Positions 1 to 6,210 of a stretch of DNA of 7,034 nucleotides are shown here, in pieces. The DNA comes from Rhodospirillaceae bacterium (lineage in GTDB: Bacteria > Pseudomonadota > Alphaproteobacteria > Rhodospirillales > Magnetovibrionaceae), in the NCBI GenBank assembly GCA_002732845.1, contig NVSZ01000030.1:19812-26845 (forward strand), in the 5' to 3' direction. The notes beneath the pieces were generated by a model that did not search any database, was not told the DNA's origin, and saw nothing but the letters and a program-made list of their open reading frames with translations. Within the stretch, counting starts at the first letter, position 1, and every line of letters begins with the position of its first letter. The position numbers were made by a program, and so were the translations under genes.

Positions 1-46
1 CCTTTATCTGTATTTATTTAAAGATCGCCGTTCGCAACAATTATGT

Positions 47-66
47 ATAACGGGGCGAACCGTTAT
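47..66. repeat. Small hairpin near the left edge
   Basis: ATAACGG (47-53) and CCGTTAT (60-66) form a perfect 7-bp stem around a 6-base loop. A second possible pairing, GTTCGC (30-35) with GCGAAC (55-60), uses the loop of the first, so the two are mutually exclusive. No T-run follows on either strand, so a standard intrinsic terminator is not supported. It could be the 3' end structure of a gene to the left of the window or a protein binding site. Confidence 0.35.
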
Positions 67-287
67 TAATTGAGATTTGCATAATATAAGCAAAATAGAT
101 TATTTCAAGAACGAAAATTACAAATTACCTGAAAAAAATGAAATATATGCTCTTTGGAACCCTTGGATTTGTGGAAGTTATTACGATTTAGTATAGTTAG
201 ACCATACTTAATCAAGGGCTTAAAGTTGCTTTTAGAAAGACTTAAACTCAAAAAAATACAAAAAAAAAATAAGTGAGTATAAAGCTC

Positions 288-316
288 TTGTCTTCTGGGT
301 TAGGTTTCTGTTTAAG
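288..316 (+). promoter_or_regulatory. Weak sigma70-type promoter candidate for the response regulator
   Basis: TTGTCT (288-293) and TTTAAG (311-316) are separated by 17 bases and each matches the sigma70 consensus at four of six positions. A run of ten A residues at 260-269 sits about where an UP element would be. The -10 candidate overlaps the left arm of the inverted repeat at 313-342, which would suit control by a bound protein. The elements are weak and the region is AT-rich, so a chance match is quite possible. Confidence 0.3.
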
Positions 317-342
317 TGTTTATGAAACACAGAAAACACTTA
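313..342. repeat. Inverted repeat with a duplicated right half-site, operator-like
   Basis: TAAGTGTTT (313-321) is the exact reverse complement of AAACACTTA (334-342), with a 12-base spacer. Inside it, AAACAC occurs twice (325-330 and 334-339), so GTGTTT (316-321) can pair with either copy, making two alternative hairpins or two overlapping palindromes. It lies 35 to 64 bases before the response regulator start. LuxR/NarL-type regulators commonly bind dyad sites, so autoregulation is a natural guess. The repeats are directly visible; the function is not. Confidence 0.45.
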
Positions 343-376
343 TGACTAGATTATTGCTTAAAAGGATCATGAATCG

Positions 377-1015
377 ATGAAAATTCTTCTTGCGGATGAT
401 CATAAACTGGTGCGCGCCGGTCTTGTCTTGGTACTGAAGCAGATGGAAAATTCCGTCGAAATCTTAGAAGCGGGAACCGGTCAAGAGGCCATTGAAACAG
501 CGCTTGGCAATTCAGGAATCGATTTAATCTTGATGGATTTAGACTTACCAGAAGGCAACGGATTGGAAGCGATGACGGCTATTCATGGTGAAAAACCATC
601 TGTACCAGTGGTCATTCTTTCGGCGATGGAAGATCAATCGATGGTGTCTCGGGCCATGAAAATGGGGGCCCGTGGATTTATTCCCAAATCGGCTTCGGGT
701 GAAGTCATGGTGAATTCTTTGCGGTTGGTTCTGTCGGGTGGTGTGTGTTTGCCGCCCGGCTATCACGAACCGCAAAAAGGCGAAAATGATACGAAAACAC
801 CTAATTTGACGCAGCGGCAAATGGAAGTGTTGCGGTTGATGGCGAAGGGCAGTTCCAATAAAGAAATCGCGCGCGGTCTGAGCATTTCTGAAAATACGGT
901 CCGCGTTCATATTTCGGCGGTTATTGGGGCTTTGGATGCATCCAATCGTACGGAAGCCGCTTATTCAGCCATGCGCATGGGCATCATTCCCCGCGTAAGC
1001 ACAACGTTTTCTTAA
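377..1015 (+). CDS. NarL/LuxR-family two-component response regulator
   Basis: A 212-residue cytoplasmic transcription factor with the full two-domain layout of the NarL/FixJ family. The receiver domain (about 1-120) has the acidic pair D7/D8, phospho-acceptor D54, switch residue S82 and conserved K104 in FIPK. The C-terminal LuxR-type helix-turn-helix (about 144-205) begins LTQRQMEVL and contains NKEIARGLSISENTVRVH. All key residues are intact, so phosphorylation-dependent DNA binding is expected. AAAGGA at 361-366 is a plausible ribosome binding site, about 10 bases before the ATG. A 12-codon frame in the leader overlaps this start as ATGA. Its stop is 4 nt from the stop of the convergent hybrid kinase, which is its most likely phosphodonor; the pairing is inferred from position and from the frequent association of such kinases with LuxR-type regulators. 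Target genes are unknown. Confidence 0.93.
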   Translation: MKILLADDHKLVRAGLVLVLKQMENSVEILEAGTGQEAIETALGNSGIDLILMDLDLPEGNGLEAMTAIHGEKPSVPVVILSAMEDQSMVSRAMKMGARGFIPKSASGEVMVNSLRLVLSGGVCLPPGYHEPQKGENDTKTPNLTQRQMEVLRLMAKGSSNKEIARGLSISENTVRVHISAVIGALDASNRTEAAYSAMRMGIIPRVSTTFS

Positions 1016-1019
1016 AAAT

Positions 1020-3377
1020 TTAGACGGCTTCAAATTCTGTTTCTTGTGTTTTTTCCGGCGGTTCGGCGGACAGGCATTCTTGAACCTTGGCCAGCAGCAG
1101 TTCTGGGCGGATTGGTTTGTGTAGAATTGGAAAGCCACTGGTTTTGGCTTCACGAAGCCGCGCTGGGGCCGTGTCTCCGGTGATGATAATGGCCGGAACA
1201 GCTTCTCCCAGTGTCGCTTGTACCAGAGCAATGGCCTCGCGTCCGGTGACTTGGCTTTCCAGGCGATAATCCGCGATGATCAGGTTGGGGCGGTGTGCGG
1301 CATTTGAAAAAGTATCTTTGATGCGTTCATGATGTACCGACTGAAAACATATTGTGGAGTAGCCATGCCCTTCCAAGACGGATTTCAGGCCTAAAAGCAC
1401 ATGCTCATCGTCTTCGAAAATGACGATTCTTACGGGGCCTTCTGGGATTTTGGAAATGTCGTTTCGGGCGTTTGTGGATAGTCGTCGATCAGTGGCGGCG
1501 TCCTGAGCAAGAGGCGTATCAACCCAAAACACCGAGCCTTTACCCAATACCGAACGAAACCCCATGGAACAATCGAGCAGGTTGGTCATGCGTTTGACAA
1601 TCGATAACCCCAACCCCAAACCGTGTGTGCGTTTGCGGGCTTCGTTGTCGATTTGGTAAAAGTCTTGAAAAATCAGTTCTTTTTGATCGTCAGGAATGCC
1701 CGGCCCGGTATCCCAGACTTCGATGCGCAGATGATGCCCGTGTTTGCGGCACCCCACCAAAACGCGACCTTTTTCGGTGTATTTTATGGCATTATCCAAC
1801 AAGTTACGAACAACGGTACCCAGCAACGATGGGTCACAGAAAATCTCTGTCGTGTTGCTCACGACGCGAAGCTCGATATCTTTGGCCCAGGCCACGGGGG
1901 TCATTTCGTTGCGAATGCTTTCGATCACATCCCGCGCAGGAAAAGAGCGTGGCAGGGGCTGGATGACACCCGCTTCAAGCTTGGATACATCCAACAATGT
2001 GTTGAGAAGCTCTTTTAAGGAATCCAGAGAATTGCGAATAAGTTCAATGATTTCTCGCTTGGCCGGATCGGTTTCTTGATTTTCCAAAGCATAAATAAAC
2101 AGGTTGAGGGCCTGTAACGGTTGCCTTAAATCATGGCTGGCTGCGGCCAAAAAGCGGGTTTTGGCAACCGACGCATGCTCGGCTTCTTCTTTGGCTTCCA
2201 GCAAACCAATTTCACGAGAATGCAGGGCATCGACCAAATATTGTAAAGAGCGCGCCATATCGGTGATTTCATCATCCCCAGAGGTATCAATTTTTTCAAC
2301 GGCTCCTTCGGCATGGGACAGCATAGACCCCCGCAAGTTGCTGAGGCGCAAGATAATTGTGCGACTGACATACATATAGGTCATCACAACAATAAAGGCC
2401 GATATTAAAATGAAAGCGATCAAGGCCTTGAGGATGGCATTCATCGATTTGCTGGCTTCTTGATTAGTGGCATCGATAGAATTTTGCACGTCTCGTGTGG
2501 CCAATTCAGCGGCGACTGCAAAACGTTCAGCCAGAGACCGGGTCGTGTTGAGGGTGGCAAGGACCTGGTTTGTCGCATCTAAATCTTTGTTTTTAATACT
2601 AAACAAACCTTCTTGACCGAGGGATATACCGTTCAATTTAGCCAGCCGTGAGACTGCATTTCGTTGCGTGGAAATGGGCAGTTTAGAAATATCATCAAAC
2701 ACTTTGTCTATATCGATATCCACTTCGGTTTTTAAACGCTGCAAAGGGATCGGGTGTTTGATGTTCAAGCCCTTCATCAGTTTGAAAATAATAGCGTGAA
2801 TGGATTCATGCCATTTGCGCAAAGGGGCTAAACTTGAAAGGCTAATTTTCGCTAAGTCGGTGTGGGACTGTGCCGAAACTAGGTCCTTTTGGATTTGGAA
2901 CATTTGTTGCTGAATTTCGGTCAAACGATTGCCATAACGAATGCGTTCTTCCGTTAATACATTGAGTCTATTGTACGTTTCCACCAATTTTGTTTTAAGT
3001 TCCAACAATTTTGTTTTGCGGTTTTTGGTCAGTTCATTTTCTGGAATACGGTTAAGAATTTCTTCCAGCCAATTGGCATCGTCTTCGACCTGCCCAATAA
3101 TGGTCAGGCGAGTCCATGTGTTGGGGGAAATGATCAGCGATGGTCCACGATCGGCAACGGTTCCCGACAATTGGCTGATATGCGCGGTGTCGGTTAATGT
3201 TGGCAGATTGGTGTTAATAAGATTGTCGAAATTATCCTGAAAACCCTTTAACGCCATAATCGATACGGCACCAGCTAAGATCGTCGTAACGGCAATAAAA
3301 CCCAACGCAATAAAAATCTTCGTCGAAATCGTGGAGCGCGATTTCGGCAAGATGCGTTGAACGGGCTGTGGGGGCAT
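1020..3377 (-). CDS. TorS-like membrane hybrid histidine kinase with C-terminal receiver
   Basis: A 785-residue inner-membrane sensor kinase. TM1 is about 21-43 and TM2 about 314-337. They enclose some 270 periplasmic residues, mostly helical and charged, which resemble the TorS sensor domain in length and style (LPTLTDTAHISQLS near the start, then coiled-coil-like helices). A HAMP linker (about 338-391) leads to a HisKA domain with H415 in SHDLRQPLQAL. The HATPase has N-box N529, G1 motif DTGPG (556-560) and G2 motif GLGLG (586-590). A receiver follows (about 648-770) with E655/D656/D657, acceptor D703, T733 and K754. All catalytic residues are present. Unlike E. coli TorS there is no C-terminal Hpt domain. 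The ATG at 3377 has only a weak ribosome binding site (GAAGA), so the exact start is less certain. Neighbours are a convergent LuxR-type regulator and a divergent solute-binding protein, its likely output and input. Confidence 0.92.
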   Translation of the reverse strand: MPPQPVQRILPKSRSTISTKIFIALGFIAVTTILAGAVSIMALKGFQDNFDNLINTNLPTLTDTAHISQLSGTVADRGPSLIISPNTWTRLTIIGQVEDDANWLEEILNRIPENELTKNRKTKLLELKTKLVETYNRLNVLTEERIRYGNRLTEIQQQMFQIQKDLVSAQSHTDLAKISLSSLAPLRKWHESIHAIIFKLMKGLNIKHPIPLQRLKTEVDIDIDKVFDDISKLPISTQRNAVSRLAKLNGISLGQEGLFSIKNKDLDATNQVLATLNTTRSLAERFAVAAELATRDVQNSIDATNQEASKSMNAILKALIAFILISAFIVVMTYMYVSRTIILRLSNLRGSMLSHAEGAVEKIDTSGDDEITDMARSLQYLVDALHSREIGLLEAKEEAEHASVAKTRFLAAASHDLRQPLQALNLFIYALENQETDPAKREIIELIRNSLDSLKELLNTLLDVSKLEAGVIQPLPRSFPARDVIESIRNEMTPVAWAKDIELRVVSNTTEIFCDPSLLGTVVRNLLDNAIKYTEKGRVLVGCRKHGHHLRIEVWDTGPGIPDDQKELIFQDFYQIDNEARKRTHGLGLGLSIVKRMTNLLDCSMGFRSVLGKGSVFWVDTPLAQDAATDRRLSTNARNDISKIPEGPVRIVIFEDDEHVLLGLKSVLEGHGYSTICFQSVHHERIKDTFSNAAHRPNLIIADYRLESQVTGREAIALVQATLGEAVPAIIITGDTAPARLREAKTSGFPILHKPIRPELLLAKVQECLSAEPPEKTQETEFEAV

Positions 3378-3519
3378 ATTCTTCAGTGTTCTCGTCTCGT
3401 CTCATCTATTTAGATTAGCGCTTGAAGTGTTGCTGAAAAGGATAGTATCACTTTATTAAGAAAAAAAATCATATGAAACATCCTTGCTGTAACTCCACTG
3501 TACAAAAGGCCTACAGAAT
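3378..3519. promoter_or_regulatory. Divergent control region between the hybrid kinase and the binding protein
   Basis: These 142 bases must hold the promoters of both divergent genes. Visible elements are a tandem pentamer CTCGT CTCGT CTCAT (3391-3405), a short dyad ATCTA-TT-TAGAT (3404-3415), and a weak rightward promoter candidate TTGCTG (3430-3435) with TATTAA (3454-3459) at 18 bases. An A-tract follows at 3461-3468. AAAGG at 3505-3509 is the probable ribosome binding site of the binding protein. A shared regulator is plausible because the genes diverge from so small a space, but none of the elements is strong. Confidence 0.4.
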
Positions 3520-4569
3520 ATGAAAAGTATTTTACGTTCAGTTTTGTCGATCTTGGGCCTGAGCGCTTTGGTGATATTTTCAGGCTTTGCCAATAGTGTT
3601 GTTGCGCAACCGTCTTCAACGTTGAAGGAAGTCCAAGAGCGGGGGTTCGTCAAGTGCGGCGTCACCGGACGTATGCCAGGGTTTTCAATCCGCTCTGAAA
3701 ATGGTGAATGGACAGGTTTTAATATTGATTTTTGCCGGGCCCTGGCCTCTGCGGTGTTAAAAAATGCGGATGCCATTCAAGCGTCTGATTATTGGATCGA
3801 TGCCTTGGTCGGCGGTGATATTGATGTTTTGCATGCCGGGTCTACATGGACATTTGGTCGCGATACCACGCAAAAGGTCGAATTTTCAGGTATTTATTTT
3901 TACGATGGCCAAGGCTTTATCACCCACGCAAACCTCGGTGCAAAAAACTTAGGCGAGGCGATGCAAAAGCAGGGACTTAAGGTTTGCGCCATCAGCAAAA
4001 CCTCGACGGCCCTTTCAAACCTCGAAGACTTTATTGCCCAAAAAAACGTGGCTTGGGAAATTGTCCAAATTCATACCATGGATGGCATGTGGCGGGCCTT
4101 TTTTGGCGGACGATGTGATATGGCGATTCATGATCGCACCGCATTGGCCGGAATTCACGCCCAGCGCTTGAACAGTGCCGCGGATTTTGTCGTATTCCCC
4201 GAAGTGATCAGCAAAGAACCCTTATCTCCGGCCGTGCGCCAAGATGATTTTCAGTGGCGGGATCTGGTCGCGTGGGTGACTTTTGTGACCGTTGCCGCCG
4301 AAGAATTTGGCATCACCCAACAAAATGTAGATTTCATGAAAGCCAATTCGACCGCCCCCGAAGTGCGTCGCTTACTGGGCGTGGATAAAGGTCTGGGCAA
4401 AGGCTTTGGTCTTGATGATGAATGGGCGTATCGCGTGATCAAACAAGTCGGAAACTACGCGGATATCTTTGAACGCAATTTGGGGATAAACTCCATCTTC
4501 AAAATGTCGCGTGGCTTAAACAATACGTGGCAAAATGGTGGTCTTCATTACGCCCCGCCGTTGCGCTAA
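3520..4569 (+). CDS. AapJ-like periplasmic amino-acid-type solute-binding protein (family 3)
   Basis: A 349-residue secreted protein with a typical signal peptide: basic MKSILR, a hydrophobic core to about residue 24, and likely cleavage after VVA at 29. The mature part follows AapJ, the general L-amino-acid binding protein of alphaproteobacterial ABC transporters, along its whole length: TLKEVQERGFVKCGV near the start, TWTFGRDT, FYDGQGF, FPEVISKEPLSPAVR, EEFGITQ and the C-terminal GLHYAPPLR. R114 and D205 match the residues that usually hold the ligand carboxylate and amino groups. Four cysteines (46, 72, 156, 199) fit AapJ and probably form disulphides. Other pocket positions differ: the usual TGTT-like segment reads SKTST (159-163). 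No AapQ, AapM or AapP gene is beside it, and the divergent neighbour is a TorS-like sensor. A sensory role is therefore an alternative to transport; scavenging for a transporter encoded elsewhere is equally allowed. Confidence 0.93.
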   Translation: MKSILRSVLSILGLSALVIFSGFANSVVAQPSSTLKEVQERGFVKCGVTGRMPGFSIRSENGEWTGFNIDFCRALASAVLKNADAIQASDYWIDALVGGDIDVLHAGSTWTFGRDTTQKVEFSGIYFYDGQGFITHANLGAKNLGEAMQKQGLKVCAISKTSTALSNLEDFIAQKNVAWEIVQIHTMDGMWRAFFGGRCDMAIHDRTALAGIHAQRLNSAADFVVFPEVISKEPLSPAVRQDDFQWRDLVAWVTFVTVAAEEFGITQQNVDFMKANSTAPEVRRLLGVDKGLGKGFGLDDEWAYRVIKQVGNYADIFERNLGINSIFKMSRGLNNTWQNGGLHYAPPLR

Positions 4570-4746
4570 ATGAAAGCTACCTGAAGACGTTTGCCCCAGA
4601 AACGCCACAAATAAAACGTGTAAAATCATCTGCTTGCTTCGATTCCCATAAAAATCACGGTCATTTCGAATAATATTCAATGGATTGCTATAGCGACCCG
4701 AAATTGCTATTGTCCTACGACTTGGGGAGGGAGGAAACTTATCCGT
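4570..4746. other. Intergenic region between binding protein and PAS kinase
   Basis: This 177-base gap holds no gene. There is a 5-bp dyad CGTTT/AAACG (4588-4592 and 4600-4604) without a following T-run, so no clear terminator for the binding protein is seen. A promoter candidate lies at 4685-4713. A very purine-rich stretch, GGGGAGGGAGGAAA (4724-4737), gives a strong ribosome binding site for the kinase. The gap and the possible promoter suggest the kinase is transcribed separately, although read-through from the binding protein gene cannot be excluded. Confidence 0.5.
4684..4713 (+). promoter_or_regulatory. Promoter candidate with direct repeat before the PAS kinase
   Basis: TTGCTA (4685-4690) and TATTGT (4708-4713) lie 17 bases apart and each matches four of six sigma70 consensus bases. 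The octamer ATTGCTAT occurs at 4684-4691 and again at 4703-4710, so the two copies overlap the -35 and -10 candidates with a 19-base period, near two helical turns. That spacing could place two protein subunits on one face of the DNA. Both readings are tentative. Confidence 0.3.
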
Positions 4747-6102
4747 ATGGGTGTCGTATTTTTGATATTGCGTATTTGCGTGGTCATTTTTGTGACCGAA
4801 GCGTTGATTATGTACGGGTTTTCCCTCTTTTCGCCCATTGAATCCCGATTTGTCGAAGCCGGTATTGATGCCGTTCTTTTAACGATCCTCAGCGCTCTAC
4901 CCTTAATGTACTGGGTGATCCTGCCCCATGTACGCGCTCAAAAGGCTGTTGAAGCCGCCGCCGAAAATGCACGCCATAAAAGCGAACGCCGTTTGTCTCA
5001 GGTTTTAGAGGCGGTTGTTGATGGTATTATCACATCCGATGATCAGGGCAAAATCCAAGTTTTCAATTTTGCCGCCGAAAAAATATTTGGCTACAGTTCA
5101 TCTGAGATTTTGGGCAAAAGCATAAATACGCTGATGCCCAAAGCGGATTCTCTTGCTCATGATGGTTATCTTAAAAAATTCACGAACACAGTGAGCAACA
5201 GCGGGAAAGTTGTGGGCTTTAGCCGTGAAGTGCTGGGGCGACACAAGGATGGACATAAATTTCCCATCGATCTGTCCATCAGCGAATTGGTGATTGATGG
5301 TCAGCGCATGTTCACCGGCGTGGTCAGGGACATTACGGAACGCAAAAAGGTTGAACAGGCTCTGATTGATGCCAAGGATGAGGCCGAGCGGGCGAGCCGC
5401 GTGAAAACTGAGTTTACGGCCAATATGTCCCATGAACTTCGCACACCTTTAAATGCGATCATCGGATTTTCCGAAGTTGTTTCGTCTGAAATGTTTGGAC
5501 CGCTTGGTCATGATAAATATCGGGAATATATGGTCGATATTCAGGACTCATCGCATCATTTGCTTGATCTCATCAACGATATTTTGGATCTTGCGCGGAT
5601 TGAAGCCGATAAATTTGAATTGCACGATGAACATTTTGACCTTTATGAGGTCTCTAAGTCTCCGATCAACTGTGTCAAAACCGATAAAATCACGCTGGTG
5701 AACAATATTCCCACGAATCTGCCGTTGTTGTATGCCGATAAACGGCGGGTGAAGCAGATTCTTTTGAACTTGCTGTCTAACGCGGCCAAATTCACGTTGG
5801 AAGGCGGCCGGGTGGAAATCGATGTTTATATTGATCTTGATAAATCCATGGTGTTGCGCGTGAAGGATACGGGAATCGGCATGAGCAAAGAAGAAGTAGA
5901 ATGCGCGCGCAGGCCCTTTGAACAGATCGATACGGGGCTGAACCGCAAATACGAAGGCACAGGGCTTGGTTTGCCGCTGGTGGAGCGTATGGCGCATCTC
6001 AACGGGGCAAGTGTTGAAATCGAAAGCGAAACGGGCAAAGGAACCTGCGTTCAGGTCCGTTTTTCCGCAGACAGGGTCCGCGAACGCTCGAGCATTAATT
6101 AA
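4747..6102 (+). CDS. Membrane-anchored PAS histidine kinase, FixL-like PAS with PleC/DivJ-like core
   Basis: A 451-residue sensor kinase. Two membrane segments (about 3-28 and 40-60) are joined by a loop of about ten residues, so there is no real periplasmic sensor; sensing is probably cytoplasmic. A coiled-coil-like stretch leads to one PAS domain (about 82-198). HDGYL at 138-142 aligns with the haem-ligand histidine region of FixL, and R160 with the FixL oxygen-pocket arginine after a two-residue insertion. The kinase core has H229 in MSHELRTPLNAIIGF, N345 in the N-box, DTGIG (374-378) and GTGLGLP (404-410), all intact. The DHp sequence resembles PleC/DivJ kinases rather than the FixL core. 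There is no receiver domain and no adjacent regulator, so it is an orphan kinase here. GAGGAAA (4731-4737), nine bases before the ATG, supports the start. Haem binding is inference; many PAS domains bind other ligands. Confidence 0.92.
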   Translation: MGVVFLILRICVVIFVTEALIMYGFSLFSPIESRFVEAGIDAVLLTILSALPLMYWVILPHVRAQKAVEAAAENARHKSERRLSQVLEAVVDGIITSDDQGKIQVFNFAAEKIFGYSSSEILGKSINTLMPKADSLAHDGYLKKFTNTVSNSGKVVGFSREVLGRHKDGHKFPIDLSISELVIDGQRMFTGVVRDITERKKVEQALIDAKDEAERASRVKTEFTANMSHELRTPLNAIIGFSEVVSSEMFGPLGHDKYREYMVDIQDSSHHLLDLINDILDLARIEADKFELHDEHFDLYEVSKSPINCVKTDKITLVNNIPTNLPLLYADKRRVKQILLNLLSNAAKFTLEGGRVEIDVYIDLDKSMVLRVKDTGIGMSKEEVECARRPFEQIDTGLNRKYEGTGLGLPLVERMAHLNGASVEIESETGKGTCVQVRFSADRVRERSSIN

Positions 6103-6127
6103 TCTTTAAAATCATCGTATCAGAGGG

Positions 6128-6156
6128 TTGACAGATAGAGCCTGTCCCCTTATGTT
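6128..6156 (+). promoter_or_regulatory. Sigma70-type promoter for rpmJ
   Basis: A perfect -35 box TTGACA (6128-6133), an ideal 17-base spacer and TATGTT (6151-6156, four of six consensus bases) make this the best promoter in the window. Transcription would begin near 6163, giving a leader of about 48 bases before the L36 start codon. Strong, stand-alone transcription suits a ribosomal protein gene separated from the other ribosomal operons. The promoter starts 25 bases after the kinase stop codon. Confidence 0.7.
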
Positions 6157-6166
6157 CCGCGGCTTA

Positions 6167-6194
6167 GGGCTTGTTTCAGCCCCACATTTTTTTT
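6167..6194 (+). terminator. Terminator-like hairpin and T-run in the rpmJ leader
   Basis: GGGCT (6167-6171) pairs with AGCCC (6178-6182) around a 6-base loop, and eight T residues follow at 6187-6194. This may be the intrinsic terminator of the upstream kinase. However, it lies downstream of the predicted rpmJ promoter, so rpmJ transcripts would cross it too, as in an attenuator. The stem is short and the T-run begins four bases after it, so efficiency is probably modest. Confidence 0.4.
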
Positions 6195-6210
6195 GTTTGA
6201 GGAAGACGTT

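Larger units (their letters stand above)
1..376. other. AT-rich intergenic region upstream of the response regulator
   Basis: No convincing gene is present here; the longest early reading frames are under 20 codons and lack ribosome binding sites. The stretch is much more AT-rich than the genes that follow. It holds a small hairpin near its left end (47-66), two A-tracts (250-256 and 260-269), a weak promoter candidate (288-316) and a set of inverted and direct repeats (313-342) just before the response regulator. The A-tracts lie roughly 55 to 75 bases upstream of the inferred transcription start, where AT-rich UP-like or curved DNA often assists promoters. The length and content suggest a regulated control region rather than degraded coding sequence, but that is inference. 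Confidence 0.6.

Noticed and set aside
138..191. A 17-codon hydrophobic frame, MKYMLFGTLGFVEVITI
   Set aside because: It has no ribosome binding site, lies in AT-rich DNA where short frames are common, and has no recognisable family; not enough to call a gene.
969..980. Perfect 12-bp palindrome CCATGCGCATGG near the 3' end of the response regulator
   Set aside because: It is inside coding sequence, has no T-run, and one or two 12-bp palindromes are expected by chance in 7 kb.
1623..2018. Plus-strand reading frames of up to 131 codons inside the hybrid kinase gene
   Set aside because: They are antisense to conserved kinase motifs, have no family resemblance or ribosome binding site, and are best read as shadows of the kinase.
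1020..3377. Naming the hybrid kinase torS and the binding protein aapJ outright
   Set aside because: The kinase lacks the Hpt domain and has no tor genes nearby; the binding protein has no aapQMP partners and a changed pocket, so only family-level names are justified.
4588..4604. CGTTT/AAACG dyad after the binding protein gene as a terminator
   Set aside because: The stem is only 5 bp and no T-run follows it.
5548..5997. Minus-strand frame of 149 codons inside the PAS kinase gene
   Set aside because: It lies opposite the conserved kinase core; its composition follows the codon pattern of the sense gene and no domain is seen.
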